Positions 1 to 6,982 of a stretch of DNA of 12,600 nt are shown here, one piece after another. The notes beneath the pieces were generated by a model that made no database searches, was not told where the DNA came from, and saw only the letters and a program-made list of their open reading frames with translations. Position numbers and translations under genes: made by a program. Positions within the stretch are counted from its first letter, which is position 1. Each line of letters opens with the position of its first letter. This DNA is from JAHWJR01 sp035942035 (lineage in GTDB: Bacteria > Actinomycetota > Acidimicrobiia > Acidimicrobiales > CADCSY01), in NCBI GenBank assembly GCA_035942035.1, contig DASZDK010000009.1, positions 1-12,600 of the forward strand, given 5' to 3'.

Positions 1-47
1 ACGTCGAGACCGACGAAGGTGGTGTCAGGATGGGCAAGAATGGTCAC
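1..47 (-). CDS. 5' end of a gene, possible IS110-type transposase (partial)
   Basis: Only about 15 codons are present before the window edge. Read on the minus strand from a GTG at 45-47, the product starts VTILAHPDTTFVGLDV. A strong ribosome binding site (GGAAGGAG, 54-61 on the minus strand) lies 6 bases before the GTG, so this is a real translation start. The FVGLDV ending resembles the start of the DEDD/RuvC-like domain in IS110-family transposases, where the first catalytic Asp sits in a short G-x-D-V strand. That resemblance rests on very few residues, and another protein with such an N-terminus is possible. The gene follows the kinase on the same strand, 90 bases after its stop. The CDS itself is likely; the family is a guess. 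Confidence 0.45.
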   Translation of the reverse strand, partial: MTILAHPDTTFVGLD

Positions 48-136
48 GGCCGGCTCCTTCCGTATGTTGGCTCCGTCCGCGTCAGCGTGATGGATGATCC
101 ACGTCGATGCGGAACGGGCCGGCCGTTCCATCCTGA

Positions 137-137
<1 letters not shown>
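24..137. repeat. 10-bp inverted repeat flanking the start of the left-edge gene
   Basis: GTCAGGATGG at 24-33 and its exact reverse complement CCATCCTGAC at 128-137 enclose the start codon, ribosome binding site and upstream DNA of the left-edge gene. The right copy ends at the first base of the kinase stop codon triplet. The match does not extend beyond 10 bp. It could be chance, or a subterminal repeat of a mobile element. The window shows too little to decide. Confidence 0.3.
111..129 (-). terminator. Hairpin downstream of the kinase gene, possible terminator
   Basis: GGAACGG (111-117) and CCGTTCC (123-129) form a perfect 7-bp stem around a 5-base loop, starting 7 bases past the kinase stop codon on the minus strand. 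There is no T-run after it, so it would be a GC-type or imperfect intrinsic terminator. It also lies in the leader of the left-edge gene and could instead be an RNA structure of that element. Confidence 0.4.
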
Positions 138-1774
<1,637 letters not shown>

Positions 1775-1780
1775 GCGCCG

Positions 1781-1786
1781 ACCCTA
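1781..1786 (-). promoter_or_regulatory. -10-like element for the kinase gene, leaderless geometry
   Basis: TAGGGT on the minus strand is separated by 6 bases (CGGCGC) from the kinase ATG, which would put the transcription start at or next to the ATG. No ribosome binding site precedes this ATG. No convincing -35 is seen, which is common in actinobacterial promoters. Confidence 0.4.
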
Positions 1787-1795
1787 CCCAGACGG

Positions 1796-1836
1796 GCTCG
1801 CTGCGCTCCCGGTTCGCCCTTGTTCGCTCGCTGCGC
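1796..1836. repeat. Two copies of an 11-bp direct repeat between whiB and the kinase gene
   Basis: GCTCGCTGCGC occurs at 1796-1806 and again at 1826-1836, a 30-base period, in the short whiB-kinase gap. Both copies are exact. It could be a regulator site pair or a simple GC-rich intergenic repeat. No function can be assigned. Confidence 0.45.
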
Positions 1837-1842
1837 GCGCTA

Positions 1843-2190
1843 CTACGCCTGGGCGGCGAGGGGAGGTTCGGCGGGAGGCCGGTGGTGGTTCCGGGAGGCC
1901 CGGCGGCGCACCTCCAGGCGCTGCTCGTCGTTCTCGGCACCCCAATAGCCCTGCTCGCGGTGCCGGCGTGCATACTCACGGCAGGGCAGGAGCACCGTGC
2001 AGGTCAGGCAGATGGCGCGGGCCACGGCCTCGCGCTGTTCCCGGGCCTCGGCCTGCTCGCCATGGGGCGGGAAGAAGTGCTCGGTCTGCCCCTTGCAGGC
2101 AGAGTCCCGCATCCAGTCCTGCTGGGTCCACCGAGGCAGAAGGCGGTTGAGCGCTCCGTCGGGCGCTGCGACGCTTGTGCTTCCGTTCAC
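1843..2190 (-). CDS. WhiB-family iron-sulfur transcriptional regulator
   Basis: The 115-residue product is a Wbl protein, a small [4Fe-4S] DNA-binding regulator typical of Actinobacteria that usually works with the principal sigma factor. Four cysteines at 32, 61, 64 and 70 give C-x28-C-x2-C-x5-C, the canonical cluster pattern. The family turn motif appears as GYWGAEN (81-87), where GVWGG is usual, followed by an Arg-rich tail (RRRASRNHHR). DWMRDSACKG and FFPP before the second Cys are also typical. The frame is open to a TTG at 2268, but GTG at 2188-2190 is preferred. The protein then has normal length, a -10-like TACATT lies 7 bases upstream, and a GGAG sits 3 bases before it. Residues upstream of this GTG look nothing like the family. 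It is divergent from the helicase gene and precedes the kinase gene. Which Wbl subclass it belongs to is not clear. Confidence 0.9.
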   Translation of the reverse strand: MNGSTSVAAPDGALNRLLPRWTQQDWMRDSACKGQTEHFFPPHGEQAEAREQREAVARAICLTCTVLLPCREYARRHREQGYWGAENDEQRLEVRRRASRNHHRPPAEPPLAAQA

Positions 2191-2197
2191 TTGCTCC

Positions 2198-2203
2198 AAT
2201 GTA
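2198..2203 (-). promoter_or_regulatory. -10-like element for whiB, leaderless geometry
   Basis: TACATT on the minus strand lies 7 bases before the proposed whiB GTG start. Transcription would then begin at or near the GTG, although a GGAG in the gap could also act as a ribosome binding site on a slightly longer leader. No good -35 is seen. Confidence 0.4.
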
Positions 2204-2230
2204 CCCCATCGAGAACCTTTTTGAGCACCA

Positions 2231-2249
2231 GTCCGGGAGAGTTCCGGAC
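2231..2249. promoter_or_regulatory. Inverted repeat between divergent whiB and helicase genes, candidate operator
   Basis: GTCCGG (2231-2236) and CCGGAC (2244-2249) are perfect 6-bp arms around GAGAGTT. The site lies in the 94-base gap between whiB and the helicase gene, about 28 bases upstream of the whiB -10-like hexamer. It could bind a dimeric regulator controlling one or both genes. Six-base arms are weak evidence in GC-rich DNA. Confidence 0.35.
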
Positions 2250-2272
2250 GATGGCGGGCCTGGGCCAACGGT

Positions 2273-2278
2273 TAGCTT
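2273..2278 (+). promoter_or_regulatory. -10-like element for the helicase gene, leaderless geometry
   Basis: TAGCTT ends 6 bases before the GTG at 2285. There is no ribosome binding site before that GTG, which fits a leaderless transcript and supports GTG 2285 over the in-frame ATG at 2312. Confidence 0.4.
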
Positions 2279-2284
2279 CGTCCG

Positions 2285-4309
2285 GTGGCCCACGAGGAGG
2301 TTCGATCGGCGATGGAACGGGCGGTTGCCGCCCTTCCCGGCGGTGGTGAGCAGCGTCCCGGCCAGCTGCGGATGGCCGAGGAAGTGGCCGCCGCCATCGC
2401 CTGCGAACGACACCTCCTCGTGCAGGCCGGCACCGGCACGGGAAAGTCGATGGCCTACCTGGTTCCGGTCCTGCTGTCTGGCCGGCCGACGGTCGTGGCC
2501 ACCGCCACCAAGGCCCTCCAGGAGCAACTGGTGGCCCACGACCTGCCGTTCCTGCACGGTTGCCTCGGGGTCGACTTCAGCTGGGCCCTGCTGAAGGGGC
2601 GGTCGAACTACCTGTGCCGGGCCGCTCTTGCCGACGTGGCCGGAGCAAGCGATGGCACCAGGCCCGCCCAGGGCGCGCTCCTGGAGCGTGCCGAGGTCGA
2701 CGGCGGCCGGCTGGCCGAGGTGGTGGCGTGGGTGGCGGAGACCTCCACCGGTGACCGGGCCGACCTGCCGTTCGTGGTGCCCGACGACGACTGGTCTCGG
2801 TTGTCGGTGGGCGTCGGGGAGTGCCCCGGCGCCTCCCGCTGCTCCTACGGCGACACCTGCTTCGCCGAGGACGCCCGCCAGCGGGCGGCGGAGGCCGACG
2901 TGGTCGTGGTCAACACCCACCTCTACGGCGCCCACCTGGCCAGCGACGGCGCCGTCCTGCCCGAGCACGAGGTGGTCGTCGTCGACGAGGCCCATGCCCT
3001 GGAGGACATCGCCACGGCGAGTTTGGGCGCGACCATCTCTCCTGGCCGCTTCGCCAACCTGGCTCGCTCCTGCCGGGGACTCTTCACCGCCGACCACCCG
3101 GCCGCCGCCGGACTCGAAGCCGCCGGGGCCAGGTTGCATGCCGTCCTCGACGGCCGGGAGGGAGACCGCGTCGACCCGGGGGGCGGCGAGCTCGGCGTGG
3201 CCCTGCTCGCCGGCGCCGAGGCGTCCGCCGCCGCGTCGGCCGCCGCCCGCCAGCTCGACCTCAGTGGCGAGGCCGCCACCCGCCGGGAGCGGGTGTTGAA
3301 GCTGGCCAGCGGGTTGACGAGCGACCTGCGGTGGGCGGGCGAGTTGGGCCTCGACGAGGTGGCGTGGGTCGAGGGCCGCCCGGCGCCGGCCCTGCGCATC
3401 GCCCCGGTCGACGTCGGCACCCAGCTGGCCGAGCGGATGTTCGCCTCGGCCACCGTGGTGCTGACCAGCGGCACCCTGGCCGTGGACGGCAGCCTGGCCC
3501 CGACTGCGTGGCGGCTCGGGCTCGATCGCCACGCCGGCCCTGGCGGCACCGCCGGCGGGGCCGCTGGCGACGACGACGACGAGCCGACGGACGTCGGAGA
3601 AGGACCGCCGGGGCCGGCACCGGCGTGGCGGGGGCTCGACGTGGGGAGCCCGTTCGACTACGCCGACCAGGCGCTGCTCTACTGCGCGGCCCACCTTCCC
3701 GATCCTCGCAACCGGGACTACGACGCGGCCATGCTGGACGAGCTCGCGGCCCTCGTCCGGGCCGCCGGAGGTCGCACGCTCGCGCTGTTCACCAGCCGGC
3801 GTGCCGTGGAGGCGGCCGAGGCGCACCTGTCGGGGCGCCTGCCCTGGAAGATCCTGGTCCAGGGCGAGCTCCCGATGCCGTTGCTGCACCAGGCGTTCCT
3901 CGACGACGAGACGTCGGTGTTGCTCGGCACCATGAGCCTGTGGCAGGGCTTCGACGCTCCGGGGCCGACGTGCTCGCTGGTCGTGGTGGACCGGCTGCCG
4001 TTCCGCCGCCCCGACGACCCGCTGGCTGCCGCCCGGCGGGATGCCGCCACCCGGGCCCGGCGCAACGCCTTCGCCGCGGTCGACCTGCCGCAGGCGGCGG
4101 TGCTGCTGGCCCAGGGCGTCGGTCGCCTGGTGCGCTCGTCGCAGGACCGGGGGGTGGTGGCGGTGCTCGACCGCCGCCTGGCCACGGCTTCCTACCGCTG
4201 GGCCCTGGTCCGCAGCCTCCCACCCATGCGCCGCACCAAGGACCCGGCCGAGGTTCGCAGAGTGCTCGGCGAGCTGGCCGCCTCCAACGCCACCCCGGCC
4301 TCGGCCTGA
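2285..4309 (+). CDS. DinG/XPD-family Fe-S ATP-dependent helicase
   Basis: The 674-residue product is an SF2 helicase of the DinG/Rad3/XPD group, 5'-to-3' enzymes acting on single-stranded DNA ends, R-loops or damage intermediates. In order: RPGQ (24-27), Walker A AGTGTGKS (48-55), Cys111, Cys180, Cys186 and Cys192 spaced like the four cluster ligands of E. coli DinG, DEAH (234-237), SGTL (395-398), SPFDY (455-459), LFTS (501-504), WQGFDAPG (553-560), and motif VI QGVGRLVRS (610-618). All helicase motifs and the Fe-S ligands are intact. A Gly/Asp-rich insertion at about 418-447 is probably a flexible loop. No exonuclease domain is fused. GTG 2285 is preferred because of the -10-like TAGCTT. 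The alternative ATG at 2312 has a GAGGAGG 11 bases upstream and would remove nine residues. It stands alone on its strand between whiB and the PBP gene. Actinobacterial members are annotated DinG-like without proven function. Confidence 0.93.
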   Translation: MAHEEVRSAMERAVAALPGGGEQRPGQLRMAEEVAAAIACERHLLVQAGTGTGKSMAYLVPVLLSGRPTVVATATKALQEQLVAHDLPFLHGCLGVDFSWALLKGRSNYLCRAALADVAGASDGTRPAQGALLERAEVDGGRLAEVVAWVAETSTGDRADLPFVVPDDDWSRLSVGVGECPGASRCSYGDTCFAEDARQRAAEADVVVVNTHLYGAHLASDGAVLPEHEVVVVDEAHALEDIATASLGATISPGRFANLARSCRGLFTADHPAAAGLEAAGARLHAVLDGREGDRVDPGGGELGVALLAGAEASAAASAAARQLDLSGEAATRRERVLKLASGLTSDLRWAGELGLDEVAWVEGRPAPALRIAPVDVGTQLAERMFASATVVLTSGTLAVDGSLAPTAWRLGLDRHAGPGGTAGGAAGDDDDEPTDVGEGPPGPAPAWRGLDVGSPFDYADQALLYCAAHLPDPRNRDYDAAMLDELAALVRAAGGRTLALFTSRRAVEAAEAHLSGRLPWKILVQGELPMPLLHQAFLDDETSVLLGTMSLWQGFDAPGPTCSLVVVDRLPFRRPDDPLAAARRDAATRARRNAFAAVDLPQAAVLLAQGVGRLVRSSQDRGVVAVLDRRLATASYRWALVRSLPPMRRTKDPAEVRRVLGELAASNATPASA

Positions 4310-4312
4310 CTG

Positions 4313-4326
4313 CCGGAGCGCTCCGG
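4313..4326 (+). terminator. Perfect palindrome just after the helicase stop codon, possible terminator
   Basis: CCGGAGCGCTCCGG is a 14-bp perfect palindrome beginning 3 bases after the helicase stop. As RNA it would fold into a 5-bp stem with a 4-base loop. No T-run follows. The 88-base gap to the PBP gene contains nothing else apart from a possible promoter. Confidence 0.35.
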
Positions 4327-4383
4327 TCGCTGAGGATCAGACCCGGCGCCGGGGCCGTCCACCATGCCTTTGGGCAAAACGGC

Positions 4384-4389
4384 GATACT
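4384..4389 (+). promoter_or_regulatory. Weak -10-like element for the PBP gene
   Basis: GATACT lies 8 bases before the ATG at 4398. It keeps the A and T of the -10 consensus at positions 2 and 6 but not the first T. No ribosome binding site precedes the ATG, so a leaderless or very short leader transcript is plausible. Weaker than the other promoter calls. Confidence 0.25.
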
Positions 4390-4397
4390 GGACGTAC

Positions 4398-6221
4398 ATG
4401 AGTACGAGTCCCGGCGGCGGGCGGGAGCATCACGGCTTCGCCGTCTCCGTGTTGACGGTCGTCACCGCTGCTGCCGTGGCCCTGGTCCTCCTCATCGGCC
4501 TGCTGGCCGCTGTCGGGAAGGTAGGGGGCGCCGGCAAGCTGCCGCCCGAGACGCTGGTGGCCGCCGTCGCCGAGGAGTACCTCGGTGCCTGGGCACGGCT
4601 GGACCTGGCGGCCATGCGGGCGCTGGTCGCCGGCCCGGCGCCGGCCTTCGAGGGGGTCACCGCCGAGGTCGCCGAGCGGCTCCAGGTCCGAGACGCCCGC
4701 TTCCGCCCCGGGGCCCCGGTGGTCGGGAACGGCGACACGGCCACCGTCCCGTTCGAGGCCGAGCTCGACCTGGCCGGCCTCGGCACCTGGAGCTACCGGG
4801 GCCGACTCGAGCTCGTGCTGGCCCAGCCCGATGAGCTGCCGCCGCCGCCCGAGGCCGTGGCCGGCGTGGGTGAGGTGGCGTCCGGGGAGGCGACGCCGGA
4901 CGACACGGTGCGGGACGACACGGTGCCCGTGGGGGCGGCCGACCCCGATGGTCCCCGTTGGGCGGTGTCGTGGTCGCCGACCACCGTCCACCCCGCCCTC
5001 GAAGAAGATCTGCGGCTGGACCGCTCCCGGACCCGCCCGGCCCGGGAGCCACTGCTGGCGGTGGACGGGGCGCCCCTCACTGGTGACGGCTCCCCCTCCC
5101 TGCCGGCGCTGTCGGCCCAGTTGCTGGGCAGCGTGGGAACGCTCGACGAGGAGGCAGCCAGGGCCCGGGGGTTGGACTACGCCGCCGGTGACGTGGTTGG
5201 CGTGTCCGGCCTGCAGGCCGCCTTCGACGCCCAGCTGGGCGGGGCGCCGTCCGGCGAGGTGCAGCTGGTCCGCCCCGACGGCACCGTCGTCGAGGTGCTC
5301 CGAGTCTTCCCCGGCGCCAGCCCGTCGCCGGTGACCACCACCATCGACGCCCGGGTGCAGGCGGCGGCGGAGGCAGCTCTGCTGGAGGCGCCGGGCCCGT
5401 CGGCCCTGGTGGCGGTCGACGCCACCACGGGGCAGCTCCGGGCGGTGGCGAACCGTCCGGTGTCCGGGTTCAACCGCGCCCTGGTCGGCCAGTACCCGCC
5501 CGGCTCCACGTTCAAGGTGGTCACGGCGACCGCGCTGCTGCAGTCGGGCGTGACGCCCGACACGCCCACCTCGTGCCCGGCTCGGGCCTCCGTCGGCGGT
5601 TTCACCTTCTCCAACGCCGGCGGCGAGGCCCTGGGCGACATTCCCTTCCGCATGGCCTTCTTCCGGAGCTGCAACACCGCCTTCGTGCAGCTCGCCGAGC
5701 AGCTCGACCTCGCCGAGCTCGGCGCCGCCGCCGAGCAGTACGGCTTCAACGGCGACTGGGAGCTGCCGGTGCCCGTGGCCATCGGGAGCTTCCCGGAGCC
5801 TTCCGGGCCCGTCGACCGGGCCGCCGCCGCCCTCGGCCAGGGCCGGGTCACCGCCAGTCCCGTCCACATGGCCACGGTGGCGGCAGCGGTGGCATCCGGG
5901 GCCTGGCGGCCGCCCTCGCTGGTGGTCCCGCCGGCGCCCCCGCCGGAGCAGCCGCTGGCCGAGGGCGTGGCCTCCACGCTGCAGGAGCTAATGCGCCTGG
6001 TGGTGGCCGAGGGCACGGGCACCGCGGCGCAAGTTCCCGGTGTGCCGGTGGCAGGCAAGACCGGGACCGCTGAGTTCGGCACCGGCCGACCGCCCCGCAC
6101 CCACGCCTGGTTCATCGGGTTCCGGGGAGACCTGGCCTTCTCCGTCCTCGTGGAGGGCGGCGGCTTCGGGGGCTCAGTGGCCGCCCCGCTCGCCCAAGAC
6201 TTCCTGACCCGCCTGCCCTGA
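4398..6221 (+). CDS. Class B penicillin-binding protein, D,D-transpeptidase
   Basis: The 607-residue membrane-anchored product should cross-link peptidoglycan outside the membrane. After a short cytoplasmic tail there is one membrane segment (about 14-40), then an NTF2-like/MecA_N-type domain (about 48-140) and an acidic linker (145-185). A reduced dimerisation region follows (205-310; RPAREPLLAVDG stands where R-G-x-I-x-D-R-N-G is usual). The transpeptidase domain is about 312-607. Its active-site triads are present: STFK (370-373, nucleophile Ser370), SCN (424-426) and KTG (554-556). There is no transglycosylase domain, so a partner glycosyltransferase (SEDS or class A) is expected elsewhere. 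It resembles mycobacterial PbpA-type proteins but is longer because of the NTF2-like domain. The ATG at 4398 places the membrane segment normally. The frame stays open upstream to 4041, but that part lies inside the helicase gene. Exact subclass is uncertain. Confidence 0.92.
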   Translation: MSTSPGGGREHHGFAVSVLTVVTAAAVALVLLIGLLAAVGKVGGAGKLPPETLVAAVAEEYLGAWARLDLAAMRALVAGPAPAFEGVTAEVAERLQVRDARFRPGAPVVGNGDTATVPFEAELDLAGLGTWSYRGRLELVLAQPDELPPPPEAVAGVGEVASGEATPDDTVRDDTVPVGAADPDGPRWAVSWSPTTVHPALEEDLRLDRSRTRPAREPLLAVDGAPLTGDGSPSLPALSAQLLGSVGTLDEEAARARGLDYAAGDVVGVSGLQAAFDAQLGGAPSGEVQLVRPDGTVVEVLRVFPGASPSPVTTTIDARVQAAAEAALLEAPGPSALVAVDATTGQLRAVANRPVSGFNRALVGQYPPGSTFKVVTATALLQSGVTPDTPTSCPARASVGGFTFSNAGGEALGDIPFRMAFFRSCNTAFVQLAEQLDLAELGAAAEQYGFNGDWELPVPVAIGSFPEPSGPVDRAAAALGQGRVTASPVHMATVAAAVASGAWRPPSLVVPPAPPPEQPLAEGVASTLQELMRLVVAEGTGTAAQVPGVPVAGKTGTAEFGTGRPPRTHAWFIGFRGDLAFSVLVEGGGFGGSVAAPLAQDFLTRLP

Positions 6222-6238
6222 GGCCGGGGCGGTAGGGA

Positions 6239-6304
6239 GGTGGGTTGCGGGTGGCACCCAGGGGTGGGAGGGGTCCCACTGGGTGACAGGACCCGCAACC
6301 CACC
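6239..6304. terminator. Long nested hairpin between convergent genes, bidirectional terminator
   Basis: Three stacked stems lie between the PBP stop (6221) and the sortase stop (6326). Outer arms GGTGGGTTGCGGGT (6239-6252) and ACCCGCAACCCACC (6291-6304) are a perfect 14-bp match. Next comes a 7-bp stem, CACCCAG (6255-6261) with CTGGGTG (6279-6285). The inner 5-bp stem is TGGGA (6265-6269) with TCCCA (6274-6278) around GGGG. That is 26 pairs in 66 bases with small internal loops. No T-run flanks either side. The symmetric position in a convergent gap fits termination from both directions. Confidence 0.75.
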
Positions 6305-6325
6305 GGCAGGCTGGCGGGGCAGGCT

Positions 6326-6982
6326 TCAGCCGCCGCTCTCGAGGGCCAGGCGGGTCACCCAGCGGTACTTGGCCGAACCCGGGGGGTGGCAGGCGAAGAG
6401 GGTGGCGGTGGGCTCCGCCGTCTGGTCGGTGATCCACATGGCGTACTCGTCGACCACCTCGTGGCCGGTCACCCGGTACACCCACCGGCGTCCCTCGACG
6501 GTGAAGATGACGTGGTCGCCCCGCTGCAGGGTGTCGAGGTGGCGGAAGGGCCGGGTGTTGGTCACCCGGTGCCCGGCGACGACGACGTTGCCGGGCTCGC
6601 CCGGCAGAGCAGTGCCGGGCCAGTGGCTGGGACCGTGGTCGATGGTGCTGAGCTCGATGCCCTGGTGGAGCGGGGCGGCCAGGCCCAGGGCGGGGATCTC
6701 GATGGTGCCGATGACCACCACGCCGGCCGGCGCCGGCGGGGGCGGAGGCGCCAGCGGCTCCGGTGCGGGCGGCGGAGGGGGCGGAGGCGGTGGAGGCGGA
6801 GGCGCCGGAGGCGGCGGCGGCCGCACCACTGGCGCCTGGGCCAGCTCGGGCGGGGCCTCGGACGGCGCCGCGCCGACAGCCTGGACGGCCAGGTTGCTCA
6901 CGAGCAGGGCGACGACGGTCTTGGCGAGGAGGCGGCGGCGGCGATGCCGGGGGGGCACCTGTGTGATGGTACGGGTGTTCAC
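6326..6982 (-). CDS. Sortase, class E-like, last gene of the copper operon
   Basis: The 218-residue product is a membrane-bound cysteine transpeptidase that would attach surface proteins to the cell wall. After a basic N-terminus (PPRHRRRR) comes a signal-anchor segment (about 18-38). A strikingly Pro-rich linker follows (54-86), including a run of 12 prolines. The catalytic domain spans about 87-218, with His138 (VVAGHRV), Cys198 (TLFACHPP) and Arg207 (KYRWV), the complete sortase triad. TLFACHP with an adjacent YRWV is typical of actinobacterial class D/E sortases, and class E favours LAxTG-type signals. No substrate with a sorting signal is seen in this window. GTG at 6980-6982 is chosen because it overlaps the copA stop (GTGA), puts the basic tail before the membrane segment, and avoids running into copA. 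The frame is open further upstream but lies inside copA. A strong hairpin terminates it. Link to copper is inferred from position only. Confidence 0.88.
   Translation of the reverse strand: MNTRTITQVPPRHRRRRLLAKTVVALLVSNLAVQAVGAAPSEAPPELAQAPVVRPPPPPAPPPPPPPPPPPPAPEPLAPPPPPAPAGVVVIGTIEIPALGLAAPLHQGIELSTIDHGPSHWPGTALPGEPGNVVVAGHRVTNTRPFRHLDTLQRGDHVIFTVEGRRWVYRVTGHEVVDEYAMWITDQTAEPTATLFACHPPGSAKYRWVTRLALESGG

Noticed and set aside
2312..2314. ATG with upstream GAGGAGG as the helicase start
   Set aside because: It is possible, but the 11-base spacing is long and the GTG at 2285 has the leaderless -10 geometry repeated across the window. Kept as an alternative only.
1976..3889. Long minus-strand open frame across the start of whiB and the helicase gene
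   Set aside because: It opposes the intact helicase motifs and has His/Gln/Gly-rich composition typical of antisense of coding DNA.
3789..5867. Long minus-strand open frame opposite the helicase end and PBP gene
   Set aside because: It is antisense to conserved active-site motifs, with no recognisable domain.
5400..6000. Plus-strand alternative frame inside the PBP gene
   Set aside because: It overlaps the transpeptidase motifs in frame-shifted form and encodes Arg/Gly/Ala-rich sequence.
6740..6830. GC-rich short repeats in the sortase gene as a possible tandem repeat locus or CRISPR-like array
   Set aside because: They are proline codons of the linker. There are no spacers and no conserved repeat unit.
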